A DNA stretch of 25,629 nucleotides from assembly GCA_002297505.1 (NCBI GenBank), contig DBLQ01000049.1, positions 1 to 25,629 on the forward strand. The letters run 5' to 3'. A program made the position numbers and the translations under genes. This DNA comes from Flavobacteriales bacterium UBA720. GTDB lineage: Bacteria; Bacteroidota; Bacteroidia; Flavobacteriales; Weeksellaceae. Below the pieces are notes generated by a model. The model searched no databases, was not told the origin of the DNA, and saw nothing but the letters and a program-made list of their open reading frames with translations. How positions within the stretch are numbered: the stretch's first letter is position 1; every line of letters starts with the position of its first letter. This document shows positions 1 to 8,526 of this stretch, in pieces.

Positions 1-1
1 G

Positions 2-241
2 AACCAGGTCGACGGCAGGGATAAAACCCCATTGTACAAAAATTACAGTAAGGTAATCAAAGATCTGGGACTACAACTAATGGAAACCTCCATCACTGAT
101 AGCAAGCGATTTCGTAAAGAAGGGGAGACGGTCGCAAAAACCGTTTTCCGCTCGACATTACTACCGGCAGACCTTAAGTTAATGAAATTATGCAGGCTGG
201 ATCTATTTATGGATGAGTTTCTAAGCATTGTCAAATTGTAG
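2..241 (+). CDS. traA: ParA-family ATPase (TraA-like), C-terminal fragment
   Basis: The reading frame is open from the first bases of the window, so the gene starts upstream and only about 79 C-terminal residues are visible. The segment NQVDGRDKTPLYKNYSKVI followed by GLQLMETSITDSKRF and RSTLLPAD resembles the end of ParA/MinD-type ATPases that open the tra region of CTnDOT-like elements. The Walker motifs would lie outside the window, so ATPase function cannot be checked here. In this family the protein is thought to help element maintenance or transfer regulation. The next gene starts 4 bases after its stop, as in an operon. A TTG inside the frame at 32 is not a credible start because homology continues upstream of it. 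Confidence 0.7.
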   Translation, partial: NQVDGRDKTPLYKNYSKVIKDLGLQLMETSITDSKRFRKEGETVAKTVFRSTLLPADLKLMKLCRLDLFMDEFLSIVKL

Positions 242-245
242 TGAT

Positions 246-641
246 ATGGGAAATGAAAATAATAATGTCGAAGACAACAGTATTGACGAACAATATCTAA
301 TGTCCATCATGGCTGGCAACACAAAGAAGGAAGCACAGACTCAGGAACTGGATTCCATAAAAGAAAAGCCGATCAGTAAACAAAAGCTGAAGAATAAAAA
401 AAATCTTGAGATCACCTACGCTGAGCGGTTTCTTACCCATCACACCATGACCAAACGTGGTGATAAAAGTATCTACATCCGTCCTGAATATCATGAACGG
501 CTTTCACGGATCATACAGATCATTGCAGAGGATCAGATACCTTTATACGCATATCTTGATAATATCTTGGCTTATCATTTTGAAATGTTTGAAAAAGAGA
601 TCACCGATGATTTCAACAACAAATACCGTCCAATATTTTAA
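246..641 (+). CDS. DUF3408 conjugal transfer protein (TraB/TraC-like)
   Basis: Small hydrophilic protein of 131 residues from the ATG at 246; an in-frame TTG at 228 would overlap traA and is less likely. The N-terminal half is low complexity and rich in Asn, Glu and Lys. The C-terminal half contains KSIYIRPEYHERLSRII and a helical segment (IPLYAYLDNILAYHFEMF), which matches the DUF3408 domain found just after the ParA gene in Bacteroidetes conjugative transposons. The domain looks like a ribbon-helix-helix-type fold, so a DNA-binding role is plausible but inferred. CTnDOT carries two such genes in tandem; only one is present here. Confidence 0.72.
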   Translation: MGNENNNVEDNSIDEQYLMSIMAGNTKKEAQTQELDSIKEKPISKQKLKNKKNLEITYAERFLTHHTMTKRGDKSIYIRPEYHERLSRIIQIIAEDQIPLYAYLDNILAYHFEMFEKEITDDFNNKYRPIF

Positions 642-652
642 TACATCAACTT

Positions 653-1270
653 ATGGAACAGCAAATCATTATATCTCTGTTATTCATTATCATCCTTCTA
701 CTGTTGAATAAAAAGTTTTCAAACCACCAGATAGATACCACTGAAAAAAAATTGAATTTACCTTCTGTAATGGGAGAAATAAAGAAAGTAGATAGAAAAC
801 CAGTGCCATCTGATGTCGATCAAGGCCAGAGCGAATCTATCGTACCAAAAGCAAATAATTTTGATTCAGAAACCAGAGAGGAAGCTTGTGAAAATATTCC
901 TACGAAGAATGATCTGGATGATATTTTGGCTAAGGACATTGATTGGGAGGAAGAGGAAGACGAATGGCAATATCAGAATGATCCACTAGTTGAAAGCGGG
1001 TTTGCCACAGGGGTTACCTTTCAGGAATTGAGTACTGCGGGTCAGTTGCTTCAACACGATATGCTGGAGCCTGATTTAGAACAACAAGCAGTTACTATTA
1101 TTCAAAAAATTCAGGGAACCGAGCTTTTTGATCTTTTGGAAAATTCAATAGATGATGCCTCGAAACGGATTGCTGCTTTGCTTATCCAAAGTAATTCGAA
1201 TGAAGATGAGAAAGTTACTCTTAAGCGTAAAGATGATGCAGAAGGTTTCGATATTGGGGAGTTTGTCTAG
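653..1270 (+). CDS. traD: TraD-like conjugal transfer protein
   Basis: Protein of 205 residues starting at ATG 653, 11 bases after the DUF3408 gene. Residues about 5-18 form one hydrophobic helix (IIISLLFIIILLLLN) suited to membrane anchoring. The rest is hydrophilic and strongly acidic, with a run of Glu/Asp near residues 96-104, then a conserved-looking segment VTFQELSTAGQLL. Position after the traA/DUF3408 pair, size and architecture match the protein annotated as TraD in CTnDOT-type elements; its biochemical role is not known. It is the last gene before the antisense cargo, and a long hairpin lies about 70 bases downstream. Confidence 0.6.
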   Translation: MEQQIIISLLFIIILLLLNKKFSNHQIDTTEKKLNLPSVMGEIKKVDRKPVPSDVDQGQSESIVPKANNFDSETREEACENIPTKNDLDDILAKDIDWEEEEDEWQYQNDPLVESGFATGVTFQELSTAGQLLQHDMLEPDLEQQAVTIIQKIQGTELFDLLENSIDDASKRIAALLIQSNSNEDEKVTLKRKDDAEGFDIGEFV

Positions 1271-1339
1271 GCAAATTCCCCTCTTATATTTTAGCAAAAG
1301 CTACTATACATCTAAAAGCGTTATAAATTGATACATACA

Positions 1340-1387
1340 GGAAATCATTGAAAAATCTCAACAATTTTGAGACTTTCAATGATTTCC
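1340..1387. terminator. Long bidirectional hairpin between traD and the monooxygenase gene
   Basis: A perfect 14-bp arm (GGAAATCATTGAAA, 1340-1353, with its complement at 1374-1387) encloses a second 6-bp stem (TCTCAA/TTGAGA) with a 5-base loop. It is followed by a T-run at 1399-1407. It sits between two convergent genes, so it most likely terminates transcription from both sides. It would also isolate traA-D from the downstream tra operon. Confidence 0.8.
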
Positions 1388-1415
1388 ATTCGATAGTATT
1401 TTTTTTTAAACCAAT

Positions 1416-2519
1416 TTAAAATTCAAAACCGTTCTTGTTTCTCCAGTCAATTTCCTCTTGGGTTTTTGGCAAAAGCTTGTCCAGCATTTGTACTGCGCCA
1501 GTCTGAACTTCTTCTATAAATGGCCTTAAATCTCTGTTATATTCGTCAAAAGCCAATTCAAAATTACCATTGGACTTTTCAAAAGCGTCTGCCAAAGCTG
1601 TCGCTCCAACAATGGCGAGCGAACCGCCCATTCCGGCTGCCGGCGAAGCACAGTAACCTGCATCACCAACCAATGCAACACGACCTTTCGTCCAAGATGA
1701 CATTTTTATCTGACAGAATTTATCAAAGTAAAAGGATTTTGAATTGAATAATTCATCTCTCATTTCTGACGCTCTCCAATTCATTCCTTGTATCTGGTCA
1801 AGAACAATCTGTTTCATTTGCTCCTGATCACGGTAATCATAAAAGATTTCCTTTTCCGGACGGAAGGTAAAAATGATGTCCGTTTTGTTGCTATAAGCAT
1901 AAAGCGCAAGACCTTTGTTCGGTTCTGCGTACATTTGATAGGTGCCTTCTTCCACCAATAATCTGTTGGCAATTGCGATACAAAAATATTGTCCAAGAAA
2001 ATGAGCATATTCTGATTCTTCTCCAAACCAGATTCTACGCACCGAAGAGTGGATCCCGTCACAGCCAAACACCAGTTCAAATTGATTTTTTGAACCATCT
2101 TTGAACGCGACTTCTATGCAATCTTCTTTCTCATTTAAAGAAGTGATACTTTTATTAAAGATAAAATTGACGTCATCTTTTATAAGGTTAAAAAGTATAT
2201 TCAGAAGAATATCTCTTTCAATTTCAAACTCATTATCTGGCTGCTTTTCTATTAAAACAGTTTTTTCACTCACATCATCGCTATTTTTGAATTCCCATTT
2301 TTCAGGACCTATTCTCTGGGCTTTTATCTGTTCAAAGATTTCCATCCTTTTTACAATATTCACAGTTTCATTCTTAATATCTACAGGTGTTCCTCCCATT
2401 TTAAGATGATTCCCGATTTCTACTATAGTTACTTTGTAACCCATTTTGTTCATCCAATAAGCCGTAGTAAGTCCTGCGAAGCTTGCTCCGGATATCAGCA
2501 CTGTTTTATTTTGTTCCAT
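1416..2519 (-). CDS. FAD-dependent monooxygenase (group A flavoprotein)
   Basis: A 367-residue flavoprotein with the three hallmarks of class A aromatic hydroxylase-type monooxygenases. These are a dinucleotide-binding motif near the N-terminus (GASFAGL, residues 11-17), the DG motif (FGCDGIHSSVRR, D154-G155), and the GD motif (GRVALVGDAGYCASP, G285-D286). Such enzymes use NAD(P)H and O2 to hydroxylate small, often aromatic or polyketide, molecules in the cytoplasm. The substrate cannot be told from sequence. The tetracycline-inactivating enzyme Tet(X) belongs to the same fold and occurs in related bacteria, but the motifs here differ from it (GASFAGL rather than GGGPVGL). The gene lies antisense within the tra region, 80 bases downstream of an AraC regulator on the same strand, so the two probably form a cargo unit. 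Confidence 0.88.
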   Translation of the reverse strand: MEQNKTVLISGASFAGLTTAYWMNKMGYKVTIVEIGNHLKMGGTPVDIKNETVNIVKRMEIFEQIKAQRIGPEKWEFKNSDDVSEKTVLIEKQPDNEFEIERDILLNILFNLIKDDVNFIFNKSITSLNEKEDCIEVAFKDGSKNQFELVFGCDGIHSSVRRIWFGEESEYAHFLGQYFCIAIANRLLVEEGTYQMYAEPNKGLALYAYSNKTDIIFTFRPEKEIFYDYRDQEQMKQIVLDQIQGMNWRASEMRDELFNSKSFYFDKFCQIKMSSWTKGRVALVGDAGYCASPAAGMGGSLAIVGATALADAFEKSNGNFELAFDEYNRDLRPFIEEVQTGAVQMLDKLLPKTQEEIDWRNKNGFEF

Positions 2520-2599
2520 TCTATCAATGTTTATAATAATAGAGCAAAATTCTCAAATAATACAAAAGTGAGAAATAACAAAAAACAGTAAAGATTGGA

Positions 2600-3445
2600 C
2601 TATTCGCGGTTTTTATTTCGGAAAGCAAGAGCAGACATGCCTGTTGTCTTGGTAAAAACTCTTGAAAAATAGGAATAATCGTCGTAGCCTAACTCGAACG
2701 AAATTTCTTTGATAGACTTATCACTGTGATATAGCATTCTTTTGGCTTCTAAAATAACTCTGTTCTGGATATGTTGCGAAACTGAAGAACCTGTTGTATT
2801 TTTTACACACTCATTCAGATAGGAGGTAGAAATATTCAATTGATCTGCATATACTTTTGGACTTTTTAACGTACTGTAATTCTTTTCCAATAATTGTTTA
2901 AAGGATTTTGCCACGATCTCAAACCTTGAAAAATTGAATTCCGGATTATTCTGATCCAGAAACTGCGAGATCAGAAATGCAACCAGCGTATTACAACTGT
3001 CTTTCAGCAAAGGATAATAAAGTTTATTATCTTTTTGAATCGAAAAATTGAAGCAAAGATCAAAAATATGAGAAAGAGTTGAGTTGATTTCATTATTAAG
3101 TTGCAGAGGCTGTACAGGTGTGAACTCTTCGAGTAGTTTAAGATAATCGGGATTCAGGTTTTCATCTCTTACAGAAAGGGAGCAGACGGTAATATTTTCA
3201 AAATCCAAAATACGGTGCACTTGATATGGATGCATATAAACGACAGCCGGCGCGGTGATCTCATACTTTTGAAAATCAATTTCAATCTGAATAATACCTT
3301 TTTTGATGATATGAAATGTATGACCGTCATCCCTGTGAGAATGTGTAAACTCAGGTTTTTCAAGACTTATTTTATCAATAGAAATACCCTGACCAAAATT
3401 TTCAGTCATTATATTTAAAGGAATATGTTGATTGTTTTTACGCAT
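2600..3445 (-). CDS. AraC-family transcriptional regulator
   Basis: A 281-residue protein with an N-terminal cupin-like sensing domain (residues about 20-130, including THSHRDDGHTFHII and VVYMHPYQVHRI) and a C-terminal double helix-turn-helix. The first HTH is around LNISTSYLNECVKNTTG; the second is around SIKEISFELGYDDYSYFSRVF, followed by KTTGMSALAFR. This is the standard ligand-responsive AraC layout and length. It precedes the monooxygenase gene on the same strand and most likely controls it, perhaps sensing the enzyme's substrate; that link is inferred from position. The start is the ATG at 3445. A good -7 box lies about 50 bases upstream of it. Confidence 0.9.
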   Translation of the reverse strand: MRKNNQHIPLNIMTENFGQGISIDKISLEKPEFTHSHRDDGHTFHIIKKGIIQIEIDFQKYEITAPAVVYMHPYQVHRILDFENITVCSLSVRDENLNPDYLKLLEEFTPVQPLQLNNEINSTLSHIFDLCFNFSIQKDNKLYYPLLKDSCNTLVAFLISQFLDQNNPEFNFSRFEIVAKSFKQLLEKNYSTLKSPKVYADQLNISTSYLNECVKNTTGSSVSQHIQNRVILEAKRMLYHSDKSIKEISFELGYDDYSYFSRVFTKTTGMSALAFRNKNRE

Positions 3446-3494
3446 TCAATTGTATCACTATCTACTTAGTAATTTTATTGCCTAAGCAACGATT

Positions 3495-3502
3495 CAAAGC
3501 TA
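3495..3502 (-). promoter_or_regulatory. Candidate Bacteroidetes -7 box for the AraC gene
   Basis: On the minus strand these bases read TAGCTTTG, an exact match to the Bacteroidetes TAnnTTTG consensus, placed about 50 bases before the AraC start codon. No clear TTTG -33 box is seen at the usual 19-21 base spacing, so this is tentative. Confidence 0.35.
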
Positions 3503-3665
3503 CAAAATAATTCAACTGATCTTGTTAATCTAGTTAAGCAATCTATTGGCATAACCATTACAGCAGTTTCTCTTTTCTCATCAACAGCCTTTTTTCGCCA
3601 AACTATACCGTAAATAGACAAGGTATAAAACCACATCTGTTTCCATAACACCTTTGCCTCATCAA

Positions 3666-3680
3666 CCCACATGGTGTGGG
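3666..3680. repeat. Short inverted repeat upstream of traE
   Basis: CCCACA-TGG-TGTGGG, a perfect 6-bp dyad with a 3-base centre, ends 28 bases before the traE start. It lies in the 263-base gap between the divergent AraC and traE genes, which must hold the traE operon promoter because read-through from traD is blocked. It could be an operator or a leader hairpin. No clear TAnnTTTG box was found on this strand. Confidence 0.4.
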
Positions 3681-3708
3681 CTAAAGTAATAATCAAAGTG
3701 TTTCAGTT

Positions 3709-4014
3709 ATGGAAAAACAAAGAAAAAAAATACTGCTATCAGGTCTGACCTTTGTGGCAGTTACGGGAGCCTTTGCCCAAGGTAACGGCAGTGCCGGGAT
3801 CAATGAGGCCACACAAATGGTAACCTCTTATTTTGAACCAGCCACACAGCTGATCTATGCTATCGGTGCTGTTGTCGGACTTATTGGAGGGGTCAAGGTG
3901 TATAACAAGTTCAGCAGTGGTGATCCCGATACGAGCAAGACTGCTGCCAGCTGGTTCGGTGCGTGTATCTTCCTGATCGTTGCGGCTACGATCCTGCGTT
4001 CATTCTTCCTATAA
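3709..4014 (+). CDS. traE: TraE, DUF4134 membrane protein of the conjugation apparatus
   Basis: A 101-residue protein starting at ATG 3709. It has an N-terminal signal-like helix ending in AFAQG, then two further hydrophobic helices (LIYAIGAVVGLIGGVKVY and FGACIFLIVAATILRSFFL). Size and layout fit DUF4134, the TraE family of Bacteroidetes conjugative transposons. These small inner-membrane proteins are usually compared with VirB2/VirB3-type components of type IV secretion systems. It is the first gene of the main tra operon, followed after 11 bases by traF. Confidence 0.88.
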   Translation: MEKQRKKILLSGLTFVAVTGAFAQGNGSAGINEATQMVTSYFEPATQLIYAIGAVVGLIGGVKVYNKFSSGDPDTSKTAASWFGACIFLIVAATILRSFFL

Positions 4015-4025
4015 ATTTTGTTACT

Positions 4026-4358
4026 ATGAATACGTATCATACCAACAAAGGAATAGGAAGAACGGTTGAGTTCAAAGGATTAAAAGCACAATACCTTTTT
4101 ATTTTCGCTGGTGGCCTGTTAGGTCTGTTGATCTGTGTCATGATTATGTACATGGCGGGAGTCAATACTTATTTCTGTCTGGCATTCGGTGGAGCCAGTA
4201 GTGCATTATTAATCTGGCAAACCTTCTCAATAAATCGAAAATACGGCGAGCATGGCCTGATGAAATTAGGAGCCCATAAAAAACATCCCAAATATATCAT
4301 TAGCCGAAAATGCATCTATCGCTATCTGAAAATCAAACCTAAAAGCACAGCAGCATGA
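4026..4358 (+). CDS. traF: TraF, DUF4133 conjugation membrane protein
   Basis: A 110-residue protein from ATG 4026 (MNTYHTNKGIGRTVEFKGLKA). Two transmembrane helices follow, about residues 24-45 and 49-70, then a basic cytoplasmic tail. The KGIGRTVEFKGLKAQY signature and the HGLMKL segment after the second helix match DUF4133, the TraF family, which resembles VirB3. Its last four bases overlap the traG start (ATGA), which suggests translational coupling with the ATPase. VirB3-like and VirB4-like proteins commonly work together in the inner membrane. Confidence 0.88.
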   Translation: MNTYHTNKGIGRTVEFKGLKAQYLFIFAGGLLGLLICVMIMYMAGVNTYFCLAFGGASSALLIWQTFSINRKYGEHGLMKLGAHKKHPKYIISRKCIYRYLKIKPKSTAA

Positions 4359-6862
4359 GAAATACATCCAAAGCCGCAACGCTAGAGAGTAAATTTCCAC
4401 TGCTTGCGATAGAGAACGACTGCATCATTTCAAAAGATGCGGATGTTACGGTCTGCTTCAAGGTCAGACTTCCTGAACTTTTTACGGTGGCATCGGCAGA
4501 ATATGAAGCTATCCATTCCGCTTGGTTCAAGGCTATCAAGACCCTGCCTGATTTTACAGTCATACACAAACAGGACTGGTTTATTAAAGAGAACTATAAC
4601 CCTGACCTCTCAAGAGAAGATCAGAGTTTTCTTTCAAAATCATTTGAAAGACATTTCAATGAGCGACCCTTTTTAAACCATTACTGTTATCTGTTCATCA
4701 CGAAAACCAGTAAGGAGAGAATGCGGATGCAGAGCAACTTTTCATCATTATGTAAAGGCAAGCTCATTCCAAAAGAGATCAAAGACCGAGAGGTGATCAG
4801 CCGCTTTTTGGAAGCTGTCGATCAGTTTGAAAGGATTATGAATGACAGCGGTTATGTCCATCTGGAACGGATGACCGAAGATGAGATCTCAGGCACCGCC
4901 AAACAGTCTGGGATATTGGAACAGTACCTGACTTTGTCGAGAGAAACCAATCCTTCTTTACAGGATATCAAGCTTGGAGCTGAAGAAATGCGTATCGGTA
5001 ATAACAGGATCAGTATGCATACTTTATCCGATACCGATGACCTGCCTGGTACGGTCACCTCACACAGCCGGTATGAAAAGCTCAGCACTGACAGAAGCGA
5101 CTGCCTATTGTCTTTTGCTTCTCCGGTGGGACTTCTGCTCAGTTGCAATCACATTTACAATCAGTATCTGTTCATTGACGACAGCGATGAGAATCTATCC
5201 AAGTTTGAAAAGTCTGCAAGAAATATGCATTCACTGGCAAGGTATAGCAGGGCAAACCAGATCAATAAGGAATGGATTGAGAAATACCTTAATGAAGCCC
5301 ATTCCTACGGTTTGCAATCCATACGTGCCCATTTCAACGTGATGTCCTGGTCAGACAGTCCTTCAGAATTAAAACAGCTGAAGAATGATACAGGAAGTGC
5401 ATTGGCATTGATGGAATGCAAGCCCCGCCACAATACAACGGACACGGCAACCCTGTACTGGGCAGGGATCCCGGGCAATGCAGGTGATTTTCCAAGTGAA
5501 GAAAGTTTTTACACGTTCATTGAACCTGCCTTGTGCTTTTTCACCGAAGAGACCAACTATCAGGATTCACCATCACCGTTCGGGATCAAGATGGCCGACC
5601 GATTGACCGGAAAACCGATCCATCTGGATATCTCCGATCTTCCTATGAAGCAGGGGATCATCACCAATCGGAACAAATTTATTTTGGGACCTTCAGGAAG
5701 TGGTAAATCCTTTTTCACCAACCACATGGTCAGACAATATTATGAGCAGGGTGCTCATGTACTTTTGGTCGATACCGGAAATTCCTACCAGGGATTGTGT
5801 GAACTGATCAGAGGTAAAACAAAAGGAGAGGACGGGGTGTACTTTACGTATACTGAGGAAAATCCCATTGCCTTCAATCCATTCTATACCGATGACGGAA
5901 TCTTTGATATTGAAAAAAGAGAAAGCATCAAGACCCTGATCCTCACTTTATGGAAAAGGGATGATGAACCACCGACTCGGTCGGAAGAGGTTGCTTTATC
6001 CAACGCGGTTAGCGGATACATTGAACAGATAAAACGACGTGATCGATTTCCCTCATTCAACGGCTTTTATGACTATGTCAAAGATGATTACCAAAAAGTT
6101 TTAGAACTCAAAAAGGTCAGAGAAAAAGACTTTGATATTGCTAACTTCCTTAATGTGCTGGAACCTTACTACAAAGGCGGAGAATACGATTACTTATTGA
6201 ATTCAGAAAAGCAGCTTGACCTGTTGTCCAAAAGGTTCATCGTGTTTGAGATCGATGCGATCAAAGACCACAAGATCCTGTTCCCAATCGTAACCATCAT
6301 CATTATGGAGGTGTTCATCAACAAGATGAGAAGACTGAAAGGAATCAGAAAACTCATATTGATTGAAGAAGCCTGGAAAGCGATCGCCAAAGAGGGGATG
6401 GCAGAGTACATCAAATATCTGTTCAAGACGGTCAGGAAATTCTTCGGAGAGGCCATTGTGGTAACCCAGGAAGTCGATGACATCATCCAGTCACCGATTG
6501 TCAAAGAAAGCATCATCAACAATTCAGACTGCAAGATCCTTTTGGATCAGCGGAAGTATATGAACAAATTCGATGATATTCAGGCAATGCTGGGTCTTAC
6601 GGACAAAGAAAAGTCACAGGTACTTTCCATCAATATGAACAATGATCCAAGAAGACTCTATAAAGAAGTATGGATCGGACTGGGCGGAACCCATTCTGCG
6701 GTCTATGCCACGGAGGTTTCCACTGAGGAATATCTGGCTTACACGACCGAAGAAACTGAAAAAATGGAGGTGATGAATCTGGCCTATGAACTTGACGGCA
6801 ATGTGGAACATGCCATCAAGAGGATCTCTCTCAGGAGGATCAAACCGACAAAAGACAATTAA
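4355..6862 (+). CDS. traG: TraG, VirB4-like conjugation ATPase
   Basis: An 835-residue ATPase, full length for the Bacteroidetes TraG family. It carries a Walker A motif GPSGSGKS at residues 445-452 and a Walker B-like LILIEEAW with Glu671-Glu672. Further C-terminal conserved segments include VVTQEVDD. The N-terminal half corresponds to the VirB4-type domain that docks on the inner-membrane channel. The protein should energise assembly of the mating channel and substrate transfer at the cytoplasmic face of the inner membrane. Despite the name it is a VirB4-like ATPase, not the VirD4/TraG coupling protein of F or RP4. The start overlaps traF by four bases; traI follows after 25 bases. Confidence 0.95.
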   Translation: MRNTSKAATLESKFPLLAIENDCIISKDADVTVCFKVRLPELFTVASAEYEAIHSAWFKAIKTLPDFTVIHKQDWFIKENYNPDLSREDQSFLSKSFERHFNERPFLNHYCYLFITKTSKERMRMQSNFSSLCKGKLIPKEIKDREVISRFLEAVDQFERIMNDSGYVHLERMTEDEISGTAKQSGILEQYLTLSRETNPSLQDIKLGAEEMRIGNNRISMHTLSDTDDLPGTVTSHSRYEKLSTDRSDCLLSFASPVGLLLSCNHIYNQYLFIDDSDENLSKFEKSARNMHSLARYSRANQINKEWIEKYLNEAHSYGLQSIRAHFNVMSWSDSPSELKQLKNDTGSALALMECKPRHNTTDTATLYWAGIPGNAGDFPSEESFYTFIEPALCFFTEETNYQDSPSPFGIKMADRLTGKPIHLDISDLPMKQGIITNRNKFILGPSGSGKSFFTNHMVRQYYEQGAHVLLVDTGNSYQGLCELIRGKTKGEDGVYFTYTEENPIAFNPFYTDDGIFDIEKRESIKTLILTLWKRDDEPPTRSEEVALSNAVSGYIEQIKRRDRFPSFNGFYDYVKDDYQKVLELKKVREKDFDIANFLNVLEPYYKGGEYDYLLNSEKQLDLLSKRFIVFEIDAIKDHKILFPIVTIIIMEVFINKMRRLKGIRKLILIEEAWKAIAKEGMAEYIKYLFKTVRKFFGEAIVVTQEVDDIIQSPIVKESIINNSDCKILLDQRKYMNKFDDIQAMLGLTDKEKSQVLSINMNNDPRRLYKEVWIGLGGTHSAVYATEVSTEEYLAYTTEETEKMEVMNLAYELDGNVEHAIKRISLRRIKPTKDN

Positions 6863-6887
6863 TCCAATCATTTAAAATTTTACAACA

Positions 6888-7520
6888 ATGAAAAATTTGA
6901 TCATTAAAATAGCAATGGTAGCCATTCTTGCTACAACAACATTCGTAAAGGCACAATTTGTTGTGACCGATCCGGCCAACCTGGCATCAGGCATTTTGAA
7001 CTCCGCCAATGAGATCGTGCAGACCTCGTCAACGGTTTCCAACGTTATCAAGAACTTCAACGAAGTAAAGAAGGTCTATGAACAGGGAAAGGAATATTAT
7101 GACAAACTGAAGGCTGTCAACAACCTTGTCAAAGATGCCCGAAAAGTGCAGCAGACGGTTCTTCTTGTAGGAGATGTCTCAGAGATCTACGTCAACAATT
7201 TTGGGAAGATGCTTAACGATCCCCATTTCAATCCCCAGGAACTGACGGCGATCGCCAACGGCTATTCGGCATTGCTTACGGAAAGTACAGAACTGCTGAA
7301 AGAGCTGAAAGAGATCATCACGGCCAATGGCCTTTCCCTTAACGATAAGGAAAGAATGGACGTGATCGACAGGGTCTACAAAGAGGTCAAAGAGTATCAT
7401 AACCTTGTAAGATACTACACGAACAAGAATATCTCTGTAAGCTACTTAAGAGCAAAAAAACATAACAATACCCAAAGGGTCTTGGATCTTTATGGTACTT
7501 CAAACCAAAAATACTGGTAA
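6888..7520 (+). CDS. traI: DUF4141 conjugal transfer protein (TraI-like)
   Basis: A 210-residue exported protein. Residues 1-22 are a signal peptide ending in VKAQF; the mature part is mostly alpha-helical and contains VTDPANLASGILNSANEI and a long coiled-coil-like stretch rich in Lys/Glu (residues about 50-170). This is the DUF4141 pattern, found in CTnDOT-type tra operons between traG and traJ and usually compared with periplasmic VirB5-like proteins. That comparison rests on position and secondary structure only. traJ begins two bases after the stop. Confidence 0.82.
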   Translation: MKNLIIKIAMVAILATTTFVKAQFVVTDPANLASGILNSANEIVQTSSTVSNVIKNFNEVKKVYEQGKEYYDKLKAVNNLVKDARKVQQTVLLVGDVSEIYVNNFGKMLNDPHFNPQELTAIANGYSALLTESTELLKELKEIITANGLSLNDKERMDVIDRVYKEVKEYHNLVRYYTNKNISVSYLRAKKHNNTQRVLDLYGTSNQKYW

Positions 7521-7521
7521 G

Positions 7522-8514
7522 ATGGAACCGACTAATCTACACGAAGTACTTCGTTCGGTTTATGATGAGATGATGCCTTTATGTGCGGATATGGCGGCTG
7601 TGGCGAAAGGGGTTGCCGGACTGGGCGCATTATTCTATGTGGCCATCAAGGTATGGCAGTCATTAAGCCGTGCTGAACCCATCGACCTCTTTCCAATGCT
7701 CAGACCCTTTGCCATCGGGATTTGTATTATGTTCTTTTCAACGCTGGTACTGGGAAGCATCAATGGTGTGTTAAGTCCGATCGTTCAGGGCAGCCATTCA
7801 ATGCTGGAGAATCAGGTGTTGGATCTCAACGAACTGCAGCAGAAAAAAGATCTTTTGGAAAGAGAAGCGATGCTCAGGAATCCTGAAATGGCCTATCTGA
7901 TCTCGGATGAAGAGTTTGATAAAAAACTCGAAGAGTTAGGATGGTCACCATCCGACCTGGTGACGATGTCCGGGATGTATATTGAAAGGGAAATGTTCTC
8001 CATCAAAAAAGACATCAGGGACGGTTTCCGTGAATTTCTGGAGATTCTTTTCCAGTCGGCAGCTTTGGTCATTGATACGATACGGACCTTTTTTCTCATT
8101 GTACTTTCCATATTGGGACCCATTGCTTTTGCCATCTCTGTATGGGATGGTTTTCAGACCACCCTCACACAATGGCTGACGAGATATATCAGTGTTTATC
8201 TGTGGTTACCGGTGGCGGATATTTTCAGTTCGATCTTAGCCAAAATACAATCCCTCATCCTGGAGCGGGATATTGAGATGCTGGCAGATCCGAACTTCAT
8301 TCCTGATACTTCCAACACGGTGTACATCATCTATATGATCATCGGGATCATCGGATATTTTACGGTTCCAACCGTTACCGGATGGGTCATTCAGGCAGGA
8401 GGTGCCGGTAACTTTATGCGCAATGTCAATCAGACCGCCACAAAATCAGGAAATATTGCAGGAGCTGCGGCAGGCAGTGCAACAGGTAATATCTCAGGCA
8501 GATTATTAAAATAA
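7522..8514 (+). CDS. traJ: TraJ, polytopic conjugation membrane protein
   Basis: A 330-residue protein. ATG 7522 (MEPTNLHEVLRSVYDEMMPL) is chosen over an upstream in-frame ATG at 7492 that would overlap traI. Several transmembrane segments are visible: around residues 25-45, 60-85, and a cluster between about 185 and 300 (including FFLIVLSILGPIAFAISVW and IIYMIIGIIGYFTV). The C-terminus is Gly/Ala-rich. Layout and position match conjugative transposon TraJ, the probable VirB6-like inner-membrane channel component. The LGPIAFAISVWDGFQ segment is characteristic of the family. traK follows after 12 bases. Confidence 0.92.
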   Translation: MEPTNLHEVLRSVYDEMMPLCADMAAVAKGVAGLGALFYVAIKVWQSLSRAEPIDLFPMLRPFAIGICIMFFSTLVLGSINGVLSPIVQGSHSMLENQVLDLNELQQKKDLLEREAMLRNPEMAYLISDEEFDKKLEELGWSPSDLVTMSGMYIEREMFSIKKDIRDGFREFLEILFQSAALVIDTIRTFFLIVLSILGPIAFAISVWDGFQTTLTQWLTRYISVYLWLPVADIFSSILAKIQSLILERDIEMLADPNFIPDTSNTVYIIYMIIGIIGYFTVPTVTGWVIQAGGAGNFMRNVNQTATKSGNIAGAAAGSATGNISGRLLK

Positions 8515-8526
8515 AAATACGATCCA

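Noticed and set aside
1416..2519. Tet(X) tetracycline-inactivating monooxygenase
   Set aside because: Same fold, but the cofactor motif and the GD-motif surroundings differ from those recalled for Tet(X); only a generic monooxygenase call is supported.
3475..3696. A 73-residue open frame on the minus strand between the AraC gene and traE
   Set aside because: Composition is not protein-like, it has no family resemblance, and it would fill the region that must hold two divergent promoters.
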